Origin: JAWXCE01 sp033764775
Lineage (GTDB): Bacteria > Pseudomonadota > Alphaproteobacteria > Rhizobiales > Rhodomicrobiaceae
Length of the DNA stretch: 64,000 nt
Direction of reading: 5' to 3'
Assembly: GCA_033764775.1 (NCBI GenBank)
Contig: JANRIQ010000018.1
Span: forward strand, 186,001-250,000
Shown: positions 1 through 8,170 of the stretch, piece by piece
Layout of the letters: the number at the start of each line of letters is the position of its first letter
Position numbering within the stretch: position 1 is the stretch's first letter
Notes under the pieces: generated by a model
The model's database searches: none
What the model was told of the DNA's origin: nothing
What the model saw: only the letters and a program-made list of their open reading frames with translations
Made by a program: the position numbers and the translations under genes

Positions 1-130
1 GCGGCGATGGCAGCGCGCGGCGCACCGAGAAGCTGCCGAGATCGCGGGCGCGCGGCACGATGATGGTGTCGACGGCGTCGCAGGCGCGCTTGTCGCCCGG
101 CGCCGGGTCGTCGTGGGGTTGCCAGCTCAT
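1..130 (-). CDS. Pirin family protein, N-terminal part
   Basis: The gene runs off the left edge of the window, so only about 43 codons are visible. The start is the ATG at 130, just 4 nt after the stop of the upstream acetyltransferase gene, so the two are probably co-transcribed. The translation begins MSWQPHDDPAPG and continues with CDAVDTIIVPRARDLGSF and VRRALPS, which is the usual opening of pirin-family cupin proteins. Pirins are iron-binding cupins, some with quercetinase activity. The metal-binding His residues lie beyond the edge, so activity cannot be judged here. Confidence 0.8.
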   Translation of the reverse strand, partial: MSWQPHDDPAPGDKRACDAVDTIIVPRARDLGSFSVRRALPSP

Positions 131-134
131 GGTT

Positions 135-713
135 TTACTCCTCTTTCATCGGCGGCGACGCGCCCGGGTTGACGAGGCGGGCGATGACGACGTCGTCGTC
201 CAACCAATCGTCCTCAAACATCGCGCCCAAAGCGCGTTGCACCCCGATGGAGGCGACGTTATCCCGCGCGGGGCAGGTCAGAAGGTGCGGCAGACGCACA
301 TGGCGAAACCCGTAGTCAACCCAGAAACGGGCGATCTCGGTCGCATACCCTTGCCGCCAGAACGGCCGCGCAACTTTGTACATGACTTCGAACTCGACGG
401 TACGCGTGCCGTCGCGCTGATCGTAGACGTAAGGGTTCAGACCGCCCTGCCCGACAAAACCGCCATCGTGCGTCCACGCCCCGCACGGCCCGAACCCGAA
501 GTGAGCCCAGAGCGCCCGGTAAAGCAGGATGATCTCGCGGCGCTCATCCAGCGAGCGCTCGTAGCACGGATCGAAGCGCCAGACTTCGGCGTCACTATCG
601 AGCGCGCCGTGGATGGTCTCGGCGTCTTCGAGCGTGTAGGGCCTGAGAATGAGCCGTTCTGTTATGAAAGGCGGTGGCGGCAAATCATCGCTGTTATAAG
701 GTGCGGCGCTCAT
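135..713 (-). CDS. GNAT family N-acetyltransferase (RimJ/RimL type)
   Basis: This 192-residue protein matches the RimJ/RimL-like acetyltransferases that move an acetyl group from acetyl-CoA to an amine, often a protein N-terminus or small molecule. The family opening ITERLILRPYTLEDAETI is seen near residue 15. The acetyl-CoA loop region reads RPFWRQGYATEIARFWVDYGF, followed by NVASIGVQRALGAMFE, the usual beta-strand 5/helix 5 part. A longer frame upstream to 878 is open but overlaps the next gene, so I chose the ATG at 713 (MSAAPYNSDD). It sits between a DUF1275 gene upstream and a pirin gene 4 nt downstream, all on one strand. The substrate cannot be told. Confidence 0.85.
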   Translation of the reverse strand: MSAAPYNSDDLPPPPFITERLILRPYTLEDAETIHGALDSDAEVWRFDPCYERSLDERREIILLYRALWAHFGFGPCGAWTHDGGFVGQGGLNPYVYDQRDGTRTVEFEVMYKVARPFWRQGYATEIARFWVDYGFRHVRLPHLLTCPARDNVASIGVQRALGAMFEDDWLDDDVVIARLVNPGASPPMKEE

Positions 714-717
714 GGCC

Positions 718-1374
718 TTATCCTTTTCCGCCGTTAATCGACAGGGCCACGAGGGCGGCGATAGGCAACGCCAAACACCAATACCCGGCTCCCAGATAGC
801 CCAGCGCCCCACCCACGGCACCGATTGCGAACGCTCCCGTTGCGATGAGAAGGCCGCGCAGCCGTGCGCCCGTCCCATCCTTCGCGCCGCCGCGCGCCAT
901 GTCGACCATGTCGATGACGGCCTGCGTGGTGTTGCCGGTCATGATCGTGGTCGGCGGGCCGGTGTCCAGCAGCCGCGAGGTCGCATTCTGGACGCCCATC
1001 GCGGCGACGCCGAGAAGGCCGACGGCAATCGCCGCGACACCATCCGGATTGGCGAAGGGGCCGAGCAGCCCGCCCGCGATCATGAAGGCGGCCAGAAAGG
1101 CGATTTGCGCCACCGTGATTGCGCGCCGCTTGACGCCGCCATGCGCCTCGCCCCGCCGAACGGCCAGCGTCACGGCCCCGACAGTTATGACAAACACCGG
1201 CAATGCAAGCAGTTTGCCGAGCGCGCCCGCGCTTTCGCCCGCGATGCTGGCGCCGATGAGCACAAAGTTGCCCGTCACATGCGCGGTGAACAGGCCGAAC
1301 AGCGCGATGAAGCCGACCGTGTCGACGAACCCCGCGACGAAACTCCAGCCGGCGACGGTCAGCGCGCTTCGCAT
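718..1374 (-). CDS. YoaK-like DUF1275 membrane protein
   Basis: This is a hydrophobic inner-membrane protein of about 218 residues with five or six membrane spans. Family marks are GFVDTVGFIALFGLFTAHVTGNFV near the N-terminus and GVQNATSRLL with TIMTGNTTQAVID in the middle. The DUF1275 (YoaK) family is widespread but has no established function. The start ATG at 1374 shares one base with the TGA of the upstream amidohydrolase (TGATG), so translation is probably coupled. A GTG three bases earlier is also possible. The acetyltransferase gene follows 4 nt after the stop, extending the operon. Confidence 0.85.
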   Translation of the reverse strand: MRSALTVAGWSFVAGFVDTVGFIALFGLFTAHVTGNFVLIGASIAGESAGALGKLLALPVFVITVGAVTLAVRRGEAHGGVKRRAITVAQIAFLAAFMIAGGLLGPFANPDGVAAIAVGLLGVAAMGVQNATSRLLDTGPPTTIMTGNTTQAVIDMVDMARGGAKDGTGARLRGLLIATGAFAIGAVGGALGYLGAGYWCLALPIAALVALSINGGKG

Positions 1375-3176
1375 CACGCGCCTTTGCGGTAGACGCCGCC
1401 GAAGGTGTTGACGGGCGACCAGTCGGGCCGGAGCGGCGGCAGGTCGGGCATGAGCGATTTGTATTCGTCAGCGCCCCAGGCGACTTTGCCGCCGGCGATG
1501 GTGAGCACGCTTTGCAGGTTGCGGATTTCGGCCTCGGGCACGGTGAAGTAATCCTCCGACAGCACGGCGAGGTCGGCGAGCAGCCCCGGCGCGATGCGAC
1601 CCTTGATGTTCTCCTCGTTGGAGAACCAGGAGTTGTCCGTCCAGAGCCGGAGCGCGGTTTCGCGGTCAAGCTTCGTGCTGGCCCCGAGCAACTGCGCGCC
1701 GCCGACGCCCTTGCCGGTCACCAGCCATTCAAGGCAGAGCCAGGGCGAGTAGCTCGACACCCGGCTCATGTCAGTCCCCGCGCCCACGGGAACGCCGGCG
1801 GCGAGCATCTTCTTGATCGGCGGCGCATCCTCGGCGGCCTTGGCGCCGTAGCGGGCCAGAAACTCCTTCTCCTGGAACGCGATGCGATTCTGAACCGCGA
1901 TGCCGCCGCCCATGGCCGCCACGCGCTCGATGTCGCGCTCGCTCATGGTCTCGCCGTGGTCGACGATCCAGCGCAGGCCGCTCACCGGCATGTCGCGGTG
2001 AATTTTCTCGATCACGTCCAGGTGCCGAGTGATCGTCTCGCCATAGGTCGCGTGGAAGCGGAACGGCCACTTGTTCGCGACCAGCACGCGCAGAACGGCC
2101 TCAAGCTCGGCCTCGGCCTTCGCGGGCGGCGTGACGCGCGGGCCGGAGAATATCTCGTAGTCGTAGGCGGAGAGCACCAGCATCTCGCCGCCGCCGATGA
2201 GCCGGAACCACTCGTCGCCCTCGCCCGCCTTATACTGGCTTGTCCATTTGGTGAAATCCTCCAGCTCCTTGCCCGGCCGCTGGATGAAGGTGGAGGCGCC
2301 GATGCGCACGGTGATCTCGCCCCGCCGATTCAACTCGCGGATCACCTCGTAATCATCCGGCCAGTTCTGGAAGCCGCCGCCGCAATCGAGCGTGGAGGTG
2401 ACGCCCAGCCGGTTCTGCTCGCGCATGAAATGGCGGGTGGAGATGAGCGCGTCGTCAAACGAAAGGCGCGGCGCGTCGAACAGCGTGGCGTAGAGCACCA
2501 CGGGCGCCGGATTGGCCATGAGCAGACCGGTGGGGTTGCCCGCGCCGTCGCGTTCGAGCTTGGCGGCGGGCCAGCGGTTGTCGGGCGTGTTTTTGTCGAT
2601 GCCGAGCGCGCGCAAAGCGGCGCGGTTGACGATGGCGCTGGTGTAGACGAACAGGATGTAAACGGGCGTGTTCGGCGCAATGGCGTTGATCTCGTCAAGC
2701 GTCGGCATCCGCGGTTCATCCGAGAACTGCGCCGGCGAAAAGCCGCCGACGACGCGCACCCAATGGCCCGGCGGCGTTTTCGCCACCATCACGCGCAGCC
2801 GCTCCATCGCCTCCTTGAACGTCGGCACCCCGTCCCAGCGCAGTTCGAGGGCGTATTGCAGCCCCTCGCGCACCGTGTGAGTGTGCGTGTCGTTCAGCCC
2901 CGGAATGACCCGGCGGCCCTTTAGGTCGATGACGCGGGCGTCCGATGCCGCCGCCGCGCGCACGTCCTTTTCACTGCCCACGGCGAGAAACCTGTCGCCG
3001 CGAATGGCGACGGCCTCGGGGTTCGGCGCGCCTCTGTCGAAGGTCGTGATCTTGCCGTTGACGAGGATGGTGTCGGTCATACCCGCTCCTTGCGCGAAAC
3101 CCTTGGGGGAGATCATGGCCGCAAGCCCCAGCGCGGCCGCGCCCTTCGCCGCCTCGCGGCGCGTGATGCTCACCAT
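1374..3176 (-). CDS. Exported amidohydrolase family protein (YtcJ-like)
   Basis: This 600-residue protein belongs to the amidohydrolase superfamily branch that includes YtcJ and AepA-like proteins, metal-dependent hydrolases of uncertain substrate. The N-terminus has a twin-arginine signal (TRREAAKGAAALGLAAM), so a folded metalloenzyme is probably exported to the periplasm. The N-terminal beta domain contains ILVNGKITTFDRG. The metal motif follows as VIPGLNDTHTHT (His-x-His, about residue 98). Later HGETMSERD and GAGTDMSR fit the remaining metal ligands, with the Asp in GTD. It is the first gene of the amidohydrolase-DUF1275-GNAT-pirin cluster. The substrate is unknown. Confidence 0.85.
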   Translation of the reverse strand: MVSITRREAAKGAAALGLAAMISPKGFAQGAGMTDTILVNGKITTFDRGAPNPEAVAIRGDRFLAVGSEKDVRAAAASDARVIDLKGRRVIPGLNDTHTHTVREGLQYALELRWDGVPTFKEAMERLRVMVAKTPPGHWVRVVGGFSPAQFSDEPRMPTLDEINAIAPNTPVYILFVYTSAIVNRAALRALGIDKNTPDNRWPAAKLERDGAGNPTGLLMANPAPVVLYATLFDAPRLSFDDALISTRHFMREQNRLGVTSTLDCGGGFQNWPDDYEVIRELNRRGEITVRIGASTFIQRPGKELEDFTKWTSQYKAGEGDEWFRLIGGGEMLVLSAYDYEIFSGPRVTPPAKAEAELEAVLRVLVANKWPFRFHATYGETITRHLDVIEKIHRDMPVSGLRWIVDHGETMSERDIERVAAMGGGIAVQNRIAFQEKEFLARYGAKAAEDAPPIKKMLAAGVPVGAGTDMSRVSSYSPWLCLEWLVTGKGVGGAQLLGASTKLDRETALRLWTDNSWFSNEENIKGRIAPGLLADLAVLSEDYFTVPEAEIRNLQSVLTIAGGKVAWGADEYKSLMPDLPPLRPDWSPVNTFGGVYRKGA

Positions 3177-3205
3177 AACGCCTTGCCTTTCTCGAGATGA
3201 AAAAA

Positions 3206-3229
3206 AAGCGGCTCCGGGTGGAGCCGCTT
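3206..3229 (-). terminator. Intrinsic terminator after the isochorismatase gene
   Basis: A perfect 10-bp stem (AAGCGGCTCC / GGAGCCGCTT) encloses a 4-nt loop and, read on the minus strand, is followed by a run of T. It lies 10 nt after the stop of the hydrolase gene at 3239-3883 and upstream of the amidohydrolase start, so it separates the two transcription units. Confidence 0.9.
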
Positions 3230-3238
3230 GCAGGCGCC

Positions 3239-3883
3239 TTAGTGGGAGCCGCCCTCAGAGGCGTGCTCGCCGAGCGCCCACTTTGAGAAGCGCACCTGGA
3301 TGCCGTAGGGCGAATGCGCGTAAAGGATGTCCATGACGCCGTTGTAGGTCTCCGAACGCGCCCAGTCCTGCTGCAGCTCGAACGTGACCTGAAGCGAGGT
3401 CATCGGCACGGCGCCCGCCTGAACGAGACGCTGCACGGCGCGCTCATGCGCTTCTTTCGACACGTCGCCGCAAGCGTCCGTCGGCACATAGACCTGATAG
3501 CCGGCCTTCAGCAGGTCCAGGGTGGGGAACATCACGCAGGCTTCCGTCCACAGCCCCGCGAGAATGAGTTTCTTGCGCCCAAGTTGCTCCACGCGGCGGC
3601 GGAAATTGGCGTCCACCCAGGAATTGATCGAGGTGCGGTCGACGATGTCGTGGCCGGGGAACAGGTCGGTCACCTCCGGCATGAACGGGCCGGAAAAACT
3701 GTCCTTAGCGACGGTGGACAGCAGCACCGGCAGATTGAAGAGTTTGGCCGACTTGGCGAGGATCTGCACGTTGTGCACCACCTCCAGCCGGTCGTGGCTT
3801 TGCACGCCCTGGAACATCGCCGGCTGGTAGTCGATGAGGATGAGAGCGGTGTCTTGCGGCGTGATCATATCTTGCGCGGGCAT
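3239..3883 (-). CDS. Isochorismatase-like cysteine hydrolase (YcaC type)
   Basis: This 214-residue protein is a cysteine hydrolase of the isochorismatase superfamily. The catalytic triad is visible: Asp18 in ALILIDYQ, Lys60 in STVAKDSF, and Cys116 in GLWTEACVMFP. The sequence GPFMPEVTDLFP and overall length resemble YcaC-like enzymes, whose natural substrates are not settled. The gene ends at a strong intrinsic terminator and diverges from an HxlR-type regulator at 3997. That layout suggests the regulator controls it. Confidence 0.88.
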   Translation of the reverse strand: MPAQDMITPQDTALILIDYQPAMFQGVQSHDRLEVVHNVQILAKSAKLFNLPVLLSTVAKDSFSGPFMPEVTDLFPGHDIVDRTSINSWVDANFRRRVEQLGRKKLILAGLWTEACVMFPTLDLLKAGYQVYVPTDACGDVSKEAHERAVQRLVQAGAVPMTSLQVTFELQQDWARSETYNGVMDILYAHSPYGIQVRFSKWALGEHASEGGSH

Positions 3884-3996
3884 GGTCTAACTCCTTTCGT
3901 GGACAATAACTTTGGCTTGTGCCTCGATTTCACGGCGATTTATAGTGTGGGCGGTGCGCAGGCGCCAGTAGTGACTGAAAAGTAACCGCAAGATCG

Positions 3997-4356
3997 ATGA
4001 CAAAAGAGCAAGATCCGACGCCGATGGAGGCAGGCTGCCCCTTCGACCGCGTGCTGAAGTTCCTCTCGAGCGAATGGACGGCGCACATCATCTGGACGCT
4101 GGGGCGAAGCGGCGAATTGCGCTTCGCGGCGCTGCGGCGCGCGCTGCCAGGCGCCGTCTCGGCTCGGGTTCTATCGTCGCGGCTTAAACAACTCGCGGCG
4201 GCCGGGCTGATTCATCGCCGCGATGTCGGTTCCGTGCCGCCCCATGTGAGCTACAGCCTTACCGATCAAGGGCGGCAGGCCGACGCGCTGCTCACCGAGG
4301 TCGAACGCCTCTCCGAACAGCTCGGCCCGGCTTTTCCGCCAGACATTCGCCGATAA
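3997..4356 (+). CDS. HxlR family transcriptional regulator
   Basis: This 119-residue protein has the winged helix-turn-helix of the HxlR family. The signature starts with CPFDRVLKFLSSEWTAHIIWTL and continues with LRFAALRRALPG, the recognition part VSARVLSSRLKQLAAAGLIHRR, and the wing YSLTDQGRQ. A Cys at residue 14 sits where many HxlR proteins carry a redox- or electrophile-sensing Cys. It is divergent from the isochorismatase gene with a 113-bp shared promoter region, so it most likely controls that gene and itself. The inducer is unknown. Confidence 0.88.
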   Translation: MTKEQDPTPMEAGCPFDRVLKFLSSEWTAHIIWTLGRSGELRFAALRRALPGAVSARVLSSRLKQLAAAGLIHRRDVGSVPPHVSYSLTDQGRQADALLTEVERLSEQLGPAFPPDIRR

Positions 4357-4398
4357 ACCGGGCTAAAGTGTCTTTTGAAATTGCATCGCGGTTTGACC

Positions 4399-5325
4399 AT
4401 GCGCCAGGAACAGCCCCTCACGACCGTCGCCAAACGACACGCTGCAACCCGCATTGAGAGCTATGACAGCGCCGCTTGGACTGGCTTGATGCCCGAACTG
4501 TCGCACGCGGTCTCGCGCCCGGCGATGCAGACCGTCTACCAAACCGCGGCGATGCAACAGAAGCCGGGCGAGGTTTCCGTTCCGGCCGGCTCCTCCTTCG
4601 TGCTTGTGTTCTGGGCTAGGGGCCAGCAGGTGGAGTGCCGGCTCGATCAGCGGCGAGCGGATTTAAAGCCGAAACCATGGGACTTCACACTCATTCCGCC
4701 CGGCGTCGAAAGCTGGTGGCGAACCACGCCAGACGTGGCGCGCGACGTCTTCCACATGCATCTGCCGATGGGGGAGCTCTCAGCGGCCGTCGAGCGCGAA
4801 GAGGCGCGCGGCGCAGCCTCCATACCTCTCCTGCCCGTCTGCGCCGACCCGGTGGTCCGAGAGAACGCGCGCTGGCTGTTCCACGCGCTCGGCGACCCCG
4901 AACCGCCAGGCGACCTGTTGTGGGTCGCGATCCACCTGAGCACGGCGCTCCGCCTGATCCGTCTTTCCGAGACGCGCGCGGACAGCGGCAGAACGCCGAA
5001 GCTTGCGCCCTGGCAGTTGAAGCGCGTGACGGAACGCATGTGCGACCGCATCGCCGAACCGGTCAGGCTGGAGGAACTGGCGGCGCTCGCGAAGCTGTCG
5101 CCCTTCCACTTCGCGCGCGCGTTTAAGCAGTCGACTGGCCTGCCGCCGCACCGTTACCAGCTGCTGCGCCGCATGGAGCGCGCCAAGGAGCTGTTGGCGG
5201 CCTCGGAGCAGCCGCTCGCCGAGGTCGCCGCCGCATGCGGCTACGCCTCGCAGAAAGCGTTCGCGCGCATGTTCCAACGTGAAACCGGTTTCACGCCAAC
5301 AGCTTGGCGAAACGGCGGGCGTTGA
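4399..5325 (+). CDS. AraC family transcriptional regulator
   Basis: This protein of about 308 residues has a variable N-terminal ligand/dimer domain and a C-terminal AraC DNA-binding domain of two helix-turn-helix units. The second domain is seen in LEELAALAKLSPFHFARAFK, then the linker TGLPPHRYQLLRRMERAKELL, and the second unit AEVAAACGYASQKAFARMFQ followed by GFTPTAWR. I chose the ATG at 4399 (MRQEQPL). An in-frame TTG at 4375 would add 8 residues. The neighbouring SDR gene is convergent, 25 nt from its stop, so the target genes are not obvious. Confidence 0.88.
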   Translation: MRQEQPLTTVAKRHAATRIESYDSAAWTGLMPELSHAVSRPAMQTVYQTAAMQQKPGEVSVPAGSSFVLVFWARGQQVECRLDQRRADLKPKPWDFTLIPPGVESWWRTTPDVARDVFHMHLPMGELSAAVEREEARGAASIPLLPVCADPVVRENARWLFHALGDPEPPGDLLWVAIHLSTALRLIRLSETRADSGRTPKLAPWQLKRVTERMCDRIAEPVRLEELAALAKLSPFHFARAFKQSTGLPPHRYQLLRRMERAKELLAASEQPLAEVAAACGYASQKAFARMFQRETGFTPTAWRNGGR

Positions 5326-5350
5326 GGGCTGCGCCCCCGCGCCGGTCGGT

Positions 5351-6025
5351 TCAAGACGCGCCGGAGAACACGATCTCCGCCGTCCAAGCGCTGCGCGGCT
5401 CACTGTAAAGCGTCCAGTAGCTATCGGCGATGCGATCCGGATCGAAGGCTCCGCCCCGCGCCACCGTCCCCGCGATGGTGACCATGCCCACATGGATGTT
5501 ATCGGCCTTGAGACCCTCATGGAGCGCGAGGCCCAGCCCGCGCAGGCCGGTCTTCCCGGCCACGAGCGAGGCGACGTTAACGCCGTATTCCGGCGCGAGC
5601 GCCAGCCCGCCGCCAGTGAACAGGATGACGCCGCCGCCCGTCCCCTTCATCTCCGCATGTACGGCGCGCGCGCAGGCGTAAGCTCCCGTCACGCATAGCG
5701 CCAAGTCGCGGTGAAAATCCTCCGGCGGCATGGCGAGCGGCGGGCCTTCATTCCACACGCCGCCATTGTAGACCATGACGTCGCATGGCCCTTGCGCGGC
5801 GCGGATGTCGGCGAACGCGGCCTCGATGGAGAACACGTCGGTCAGGTCGGCGGCGTAGACCCGAGCGGTCGCGCCCAGCGCCTCGATCTCCGACACAAGG
5901 CTCGCGCCCTGGACAAGGCTGCGGCCGACAAGGGCTAGGTCAAAGCCCTCGCGCGCAAAGCGTTTGGCGATGGCCAGCCCCATGCCGGGGCCGACCGCCG
6001 CCACGATGGCGAGTTTCCGTCTCAT
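5351..6025 (-). CDS. Atypical short-chain dehydrogenase/reductase lacking the catalytic Tyr
   Basis: This 224-residue Rossmann-fold protein resembles short-chain dehydrogenases. The dinucleotide loop is altered to AAVGPGMGLAIAKRF, and the usual NNAG motif is replaced by VYNGGVWNEGP. In the active-site strand (LAPEYGVNVASLVAGKTGLRGL) the conserved Lys is present, but the residue four positions before it is Leu, not Tyr. Normal Tyr-x-x-x-Lys catalysis is therefore unlikely. Similar degenerate SDRs exist, often annotated only as SDR family proteins, and may act by another mechanism or as binders. It is convergent with the AraC gene and lies 33 nt after the start of the propeller gene's downstream end. 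Confidence 0.8.
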   Translation of the reverse strand: MRRKLAIVAAVGPGMGLAIAKRFAREGFDLALVGRSLVQGASLVSEIEALGATARVYAADLTDVFSIEAAFADIRAAQGPCDVMVYNGGVWNEGPPLAMPPEDFHRDLALCVTGAYACARAVHAEMKGTGGGVILFTGGGLALAPEYGVNVASLVAGKTGLRGLGLALHEGLKADNIHVGMVTIAGTVARGGAFDPDRIADSYWTLYSEPRSAWTAEIVFSGAS

Positions 6026-6058
6026 TCTTGGTTTTCCTGCTTTTGAGAGATCACTGGG

Positions 6059-7000
6059 TCACTCGGGTAGCGCGACCGAGACGACGGCCGCGTCTGCCTT
6101 GCCGCCTTCGGAGAAACCTCCTGTGCCGAGGATGATCGCCTTGCGATCCTTGCCTGCGCCCGTAATGGCGACCGCTGTATTGCCTTGCACACGAGGATCG
6201 TCTGTCAGGATGTGTAGTCTGCCAGCGGGGTCTAGCTTAACCACGCTGGCGCTGTGGGTCGTCATGATGACGTCGCCATTGGCGAGGAACGCGAAATCAT
6301 CCGCGCCGGGTGTCTCAACCGCAACTTCAAGTGGGCCTTGCGCTGCGCCGTCCGCCGCGATGCGCAGCCTGAACAGCTTGCTTTGCGCGGAGCTCGAGAT
6401 ATGAAGCACGCCATCGCGGATCTTCAAACCGTTGGCGCCGGGCAAAAAGCGCGGGGCGGTTTGCGGGGCGAGAACAGGATCGGAGAACCAGTTGGCGACC
6501 TCGTTTTTCTCTGTGTCATAGCTGAGGATCTGCCCGTTGACGCTGTCCGCAATCAGGATTGCGCCGTTCGGCGCTAGCGTCATGCCATTGAGCATCCCAG
6601 CTTCCGGCACGGGTTTCTCCGAGATCACCGCGCCTTTGGCGTCAAGCCGGATGAGCCGTCCGGTGCCAATGAAGGATGGGCCGCCCATAAATGGCAGCCC
6701 ATGCGCTGTTACAAGAAATCCATCCTTGCGGACAAGAATGCTGACTGGATGGGCGTCGAGGTTGGCAAAGCGTGCTGGCTTCTCGCCGGGCTTGATACGC
6801 TCGACGCCACGCCCCGTGTAATTCGTGACATAGATCGCGCCGTCCGGCGCGACGTCGAGGTTTTCTAGAAAGGTCGGCGCGGGGTAGGTAGCCAACACCC
6901 CGATTTCTTGCGCCTTGGCCTCGCCGTGGAAACCGGCAAGCCCAAATATGATGATTGCCGGCCGAAGCCCTAGATGGCGCCGTTCATATTTGGTTTTCAT
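6059..7000 (-). CDS. Secreted SMP-30/gluconolactonase-like beta-propeller protein
   Basis: This protein of about 313 residues has an N-terminal signal segment (LRPAIIIFGLAGFHGEAKA) and repeated propeller strands such as NLDVAPDGAIYVTNY, LNGMTLAPNGAILIAD and ANGLKIRDGVLHISS. These match the SMP-30/gluconolactonase fold, which commonly binds a divalent metal and hydrolyses lactones. The start is the ATG at 7000 with AAAGG about 10 nt upstream. A TTG at 7018 is less likely. Its C-terminal end (RVQGNTAVAITGAGK, AIILGTGGFSEGG) closely matches the gene remnant at 12.79-12.99 kb on the other strand. The true substrate is unknown. Confidence 0.82.
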   Translation of the reverse strand: MKTKYERRHLGLRPAIIIFGLAGFHGEAKAQEIGVLATYPAPTFLENLDVAPDGAIYVTNYTGRGVERIKPGEKPARFANLDAHPVSILVRKDGFLVTAHGLPFMGGPSFIGTGRLIRLDAKGAVISEKPVPEAGMLNGMTLAPNGAILIADSVNGQILSYDTEKNEVANWFSDPVLAPQTAPRFLPGANGLKIRDGVLHISSSAQSKLFRLRIAADGAAQGPLEVAVETPGADDFAFLANGDVIMTTHSASVVKLDPAGRLHILTDDPRVQGNTAVAITGAGKDRKAIILGTGGFSEGGKADAAVVSVALPE

Positions 7001-7030
7001 GGTGTCAGTACCTTTCAATGGACAAGATTG

Positions 7031-7627
7031 TTACTTCTTACGGGTGAAGCGTTGCTCGACGAACAGGAACTCGGGCTGCCCGGGGAACTTGGCGTAGATG
7101 CGTTGCACGTTTTTATCCGGCCCCTGGATGTCGAACTCGAACCGCAACTCGCGCTTTCGGCCCGTCGGCTCCGGCGCAAAGCCCGCCTCGGTGCTCTCGC
7201 CGTAGACGGAGAAGCCGGATTTCGTCTCATCGCCGCGGCCCAGATAGATCATCTGCCCCGGCTCAAAGGTGTCGACCGTCACCCACTCGAAGCGCCCGTC
7301 GAGCGCATTGTAGCCAAGCACGCCGTCGCGCGCGGACTTGTTGCCGAACACGATCCCGCGCAGCTCCTCGCGCAGGTAGCGCCCGTCCAGCGTCCAGAAG
7401 CGCTTCGCCGACACCTCTTTGGAGACGACAGGGGCTGCGCCCGCGCCGGGATACACGAGCATCTCCACGTCCCAATCGCCCACCAACGGTTCGAGCCATT
7501 TGTGTTTCTCGCCGGGCAGCGACAGGCGCGTGGCCGCGGGCATCTCGCCCTTAGCGTCCTTCGGCGCGGCGGCGGGCATAGTCAACGGCATGAGTATGGC
7601 GAGGCTTGCGACTGCAAAAGCGCGCAT
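7031..7627 (-). CDS. DUF1579 family secreted protein
   Basis: This 198-residue protein has a signal peptide (MRAFAVASLAILMPLTMPAAA) and the DUF1579 pattern: HKWLEPLVGDWDVEM, then RFWTLDGRYLREELRG, DGVLGYNALDGRFEWVTVDTF and a closing beta-rich part. DUF1579 proteins are small lipocalin-like domains without a proven function. The gene is 30 nt upstream of the SMP-30-like gene on the same strand and 27 nt downstream of the SnoaL-like gene, so these three form a probable operon facing away from the LysR gene at 8171. Confidence 0.82.
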   Translation of the reverse strand: MRAFAVASLAILMPLTMPAAAPKDAKGEMPAATRLSLPGEKHKWLEPLVGDWDVEMLVYPGAGAAPVVSKEVSAKRFWTLDGRYLREELRGIVFGNKSARDGVLGYNALDGRFEWVTVDTFEPGQMIYLGRGDETKSGFSVYGESTEAGFAPEPTGRKRELRFEFDIQGPDKNVQRIYAKFPGQPEFLFVEQRFTRKK

Positions 7628-7654
7628 GGATAGTCTCCGAATGTGGGGTTGACA

Positions 7655-8092
7655 TTATTTCAGGATCATGGGCGTGAGGGCGGGCGCCATCAGCATTTCG
7701 AATTCAAGATTGGTGGCCGACACCACGTTCTCGACGACCTTGCCGTCGCGGATGCGCATGACATGGGTTTCGTCGAACAGGATGTCGCGTCCCGTCGCGG
7801 CGACGCCGAAATAGTCGTGCGCGTGTCGGCGCAGCGAGTGAAAGCGGATCACGGCGCGGTCGTCGGCGGCGAAGGCGTCGATGATTTTCAGCGGCGAAAC
7901 TTCCGGAAACTTGCCGTAGAAATCGAGGAAAATCAGCTTGTAGGCGTCAAGCCCCTTGATCGGCCCCTGCGGATTGAGGCCAGTGACGACCTGGATGTTG
8001 GGAGACAGCGCGCGGTCGGCGACGCTGGCGTCGCCGCGCCCCAGAAACCCCTCCACATACTCCCGCGCCACGCCAAGCACCTCGGCCGTCAT
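7655..8092 (-). CDS. SnoaL-like / NTF2-fold protein (ester cyclase type)
   Basis: This 145-residue protein has the cone-shaped NTF2/SnoaL fold pattern: an N-terminal helix pair (VAREYVEGFLGRGDASVADRAL), then GLDAYKLIFLDFYGKFPEV, followed by strands ending DETHVMRIRDGKVVENVV. The family includes polyketide cyclases and many small-molecule isomerases or binders, so the reaction cannot be assigned. The frame is open far upstream, but that stretch overlaps the divergent LysR gene, so the ATG at 8092 (MTAEVLG) is the start. It is the first gene of a three-gene operon and is divergent from LysR, its probable regulator. Confidence 0.82.
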   Translation of the reverse strand: MTAEVLGVAREYVEGFLGRGDASVADRALSPNIQVVTGLNPQGPIKGLDAYKLIFLDFYGKFPEVSPLKIIDAFAADDRAVIRFHSLRRHAHDYFGVAATGRDILFDETHVMRIRDGKVVENVVSATNLEFEMLMAPALTPMILK

Positions 8093-8132
8093 GTCATGCT
8101 CCTTTCCCTTGCGGTTTCGCCGGTTTTGATCG

Positions 8133-8163
8133 ACATTGAAATGATTGATAAATGCTTCAATGT
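8133..8163. promoter_or_regulatory. Perfect inverted repeat between LysR and SnoaL genes (candidate LysR box)
   Basis: The arms ACATTGAA (8133-8140) and TTCAATGT (8156-8163) are exact reverse complements with a 15-nt spacer. The site ends 7 nt before the LysR start and 40 nt before the SnoaL start. It has the size and position of a LysR regulator's recognition site acting on both divergent promoters. Confidence 0.6.
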
Positions 8164-8170
8164 CTAATCG

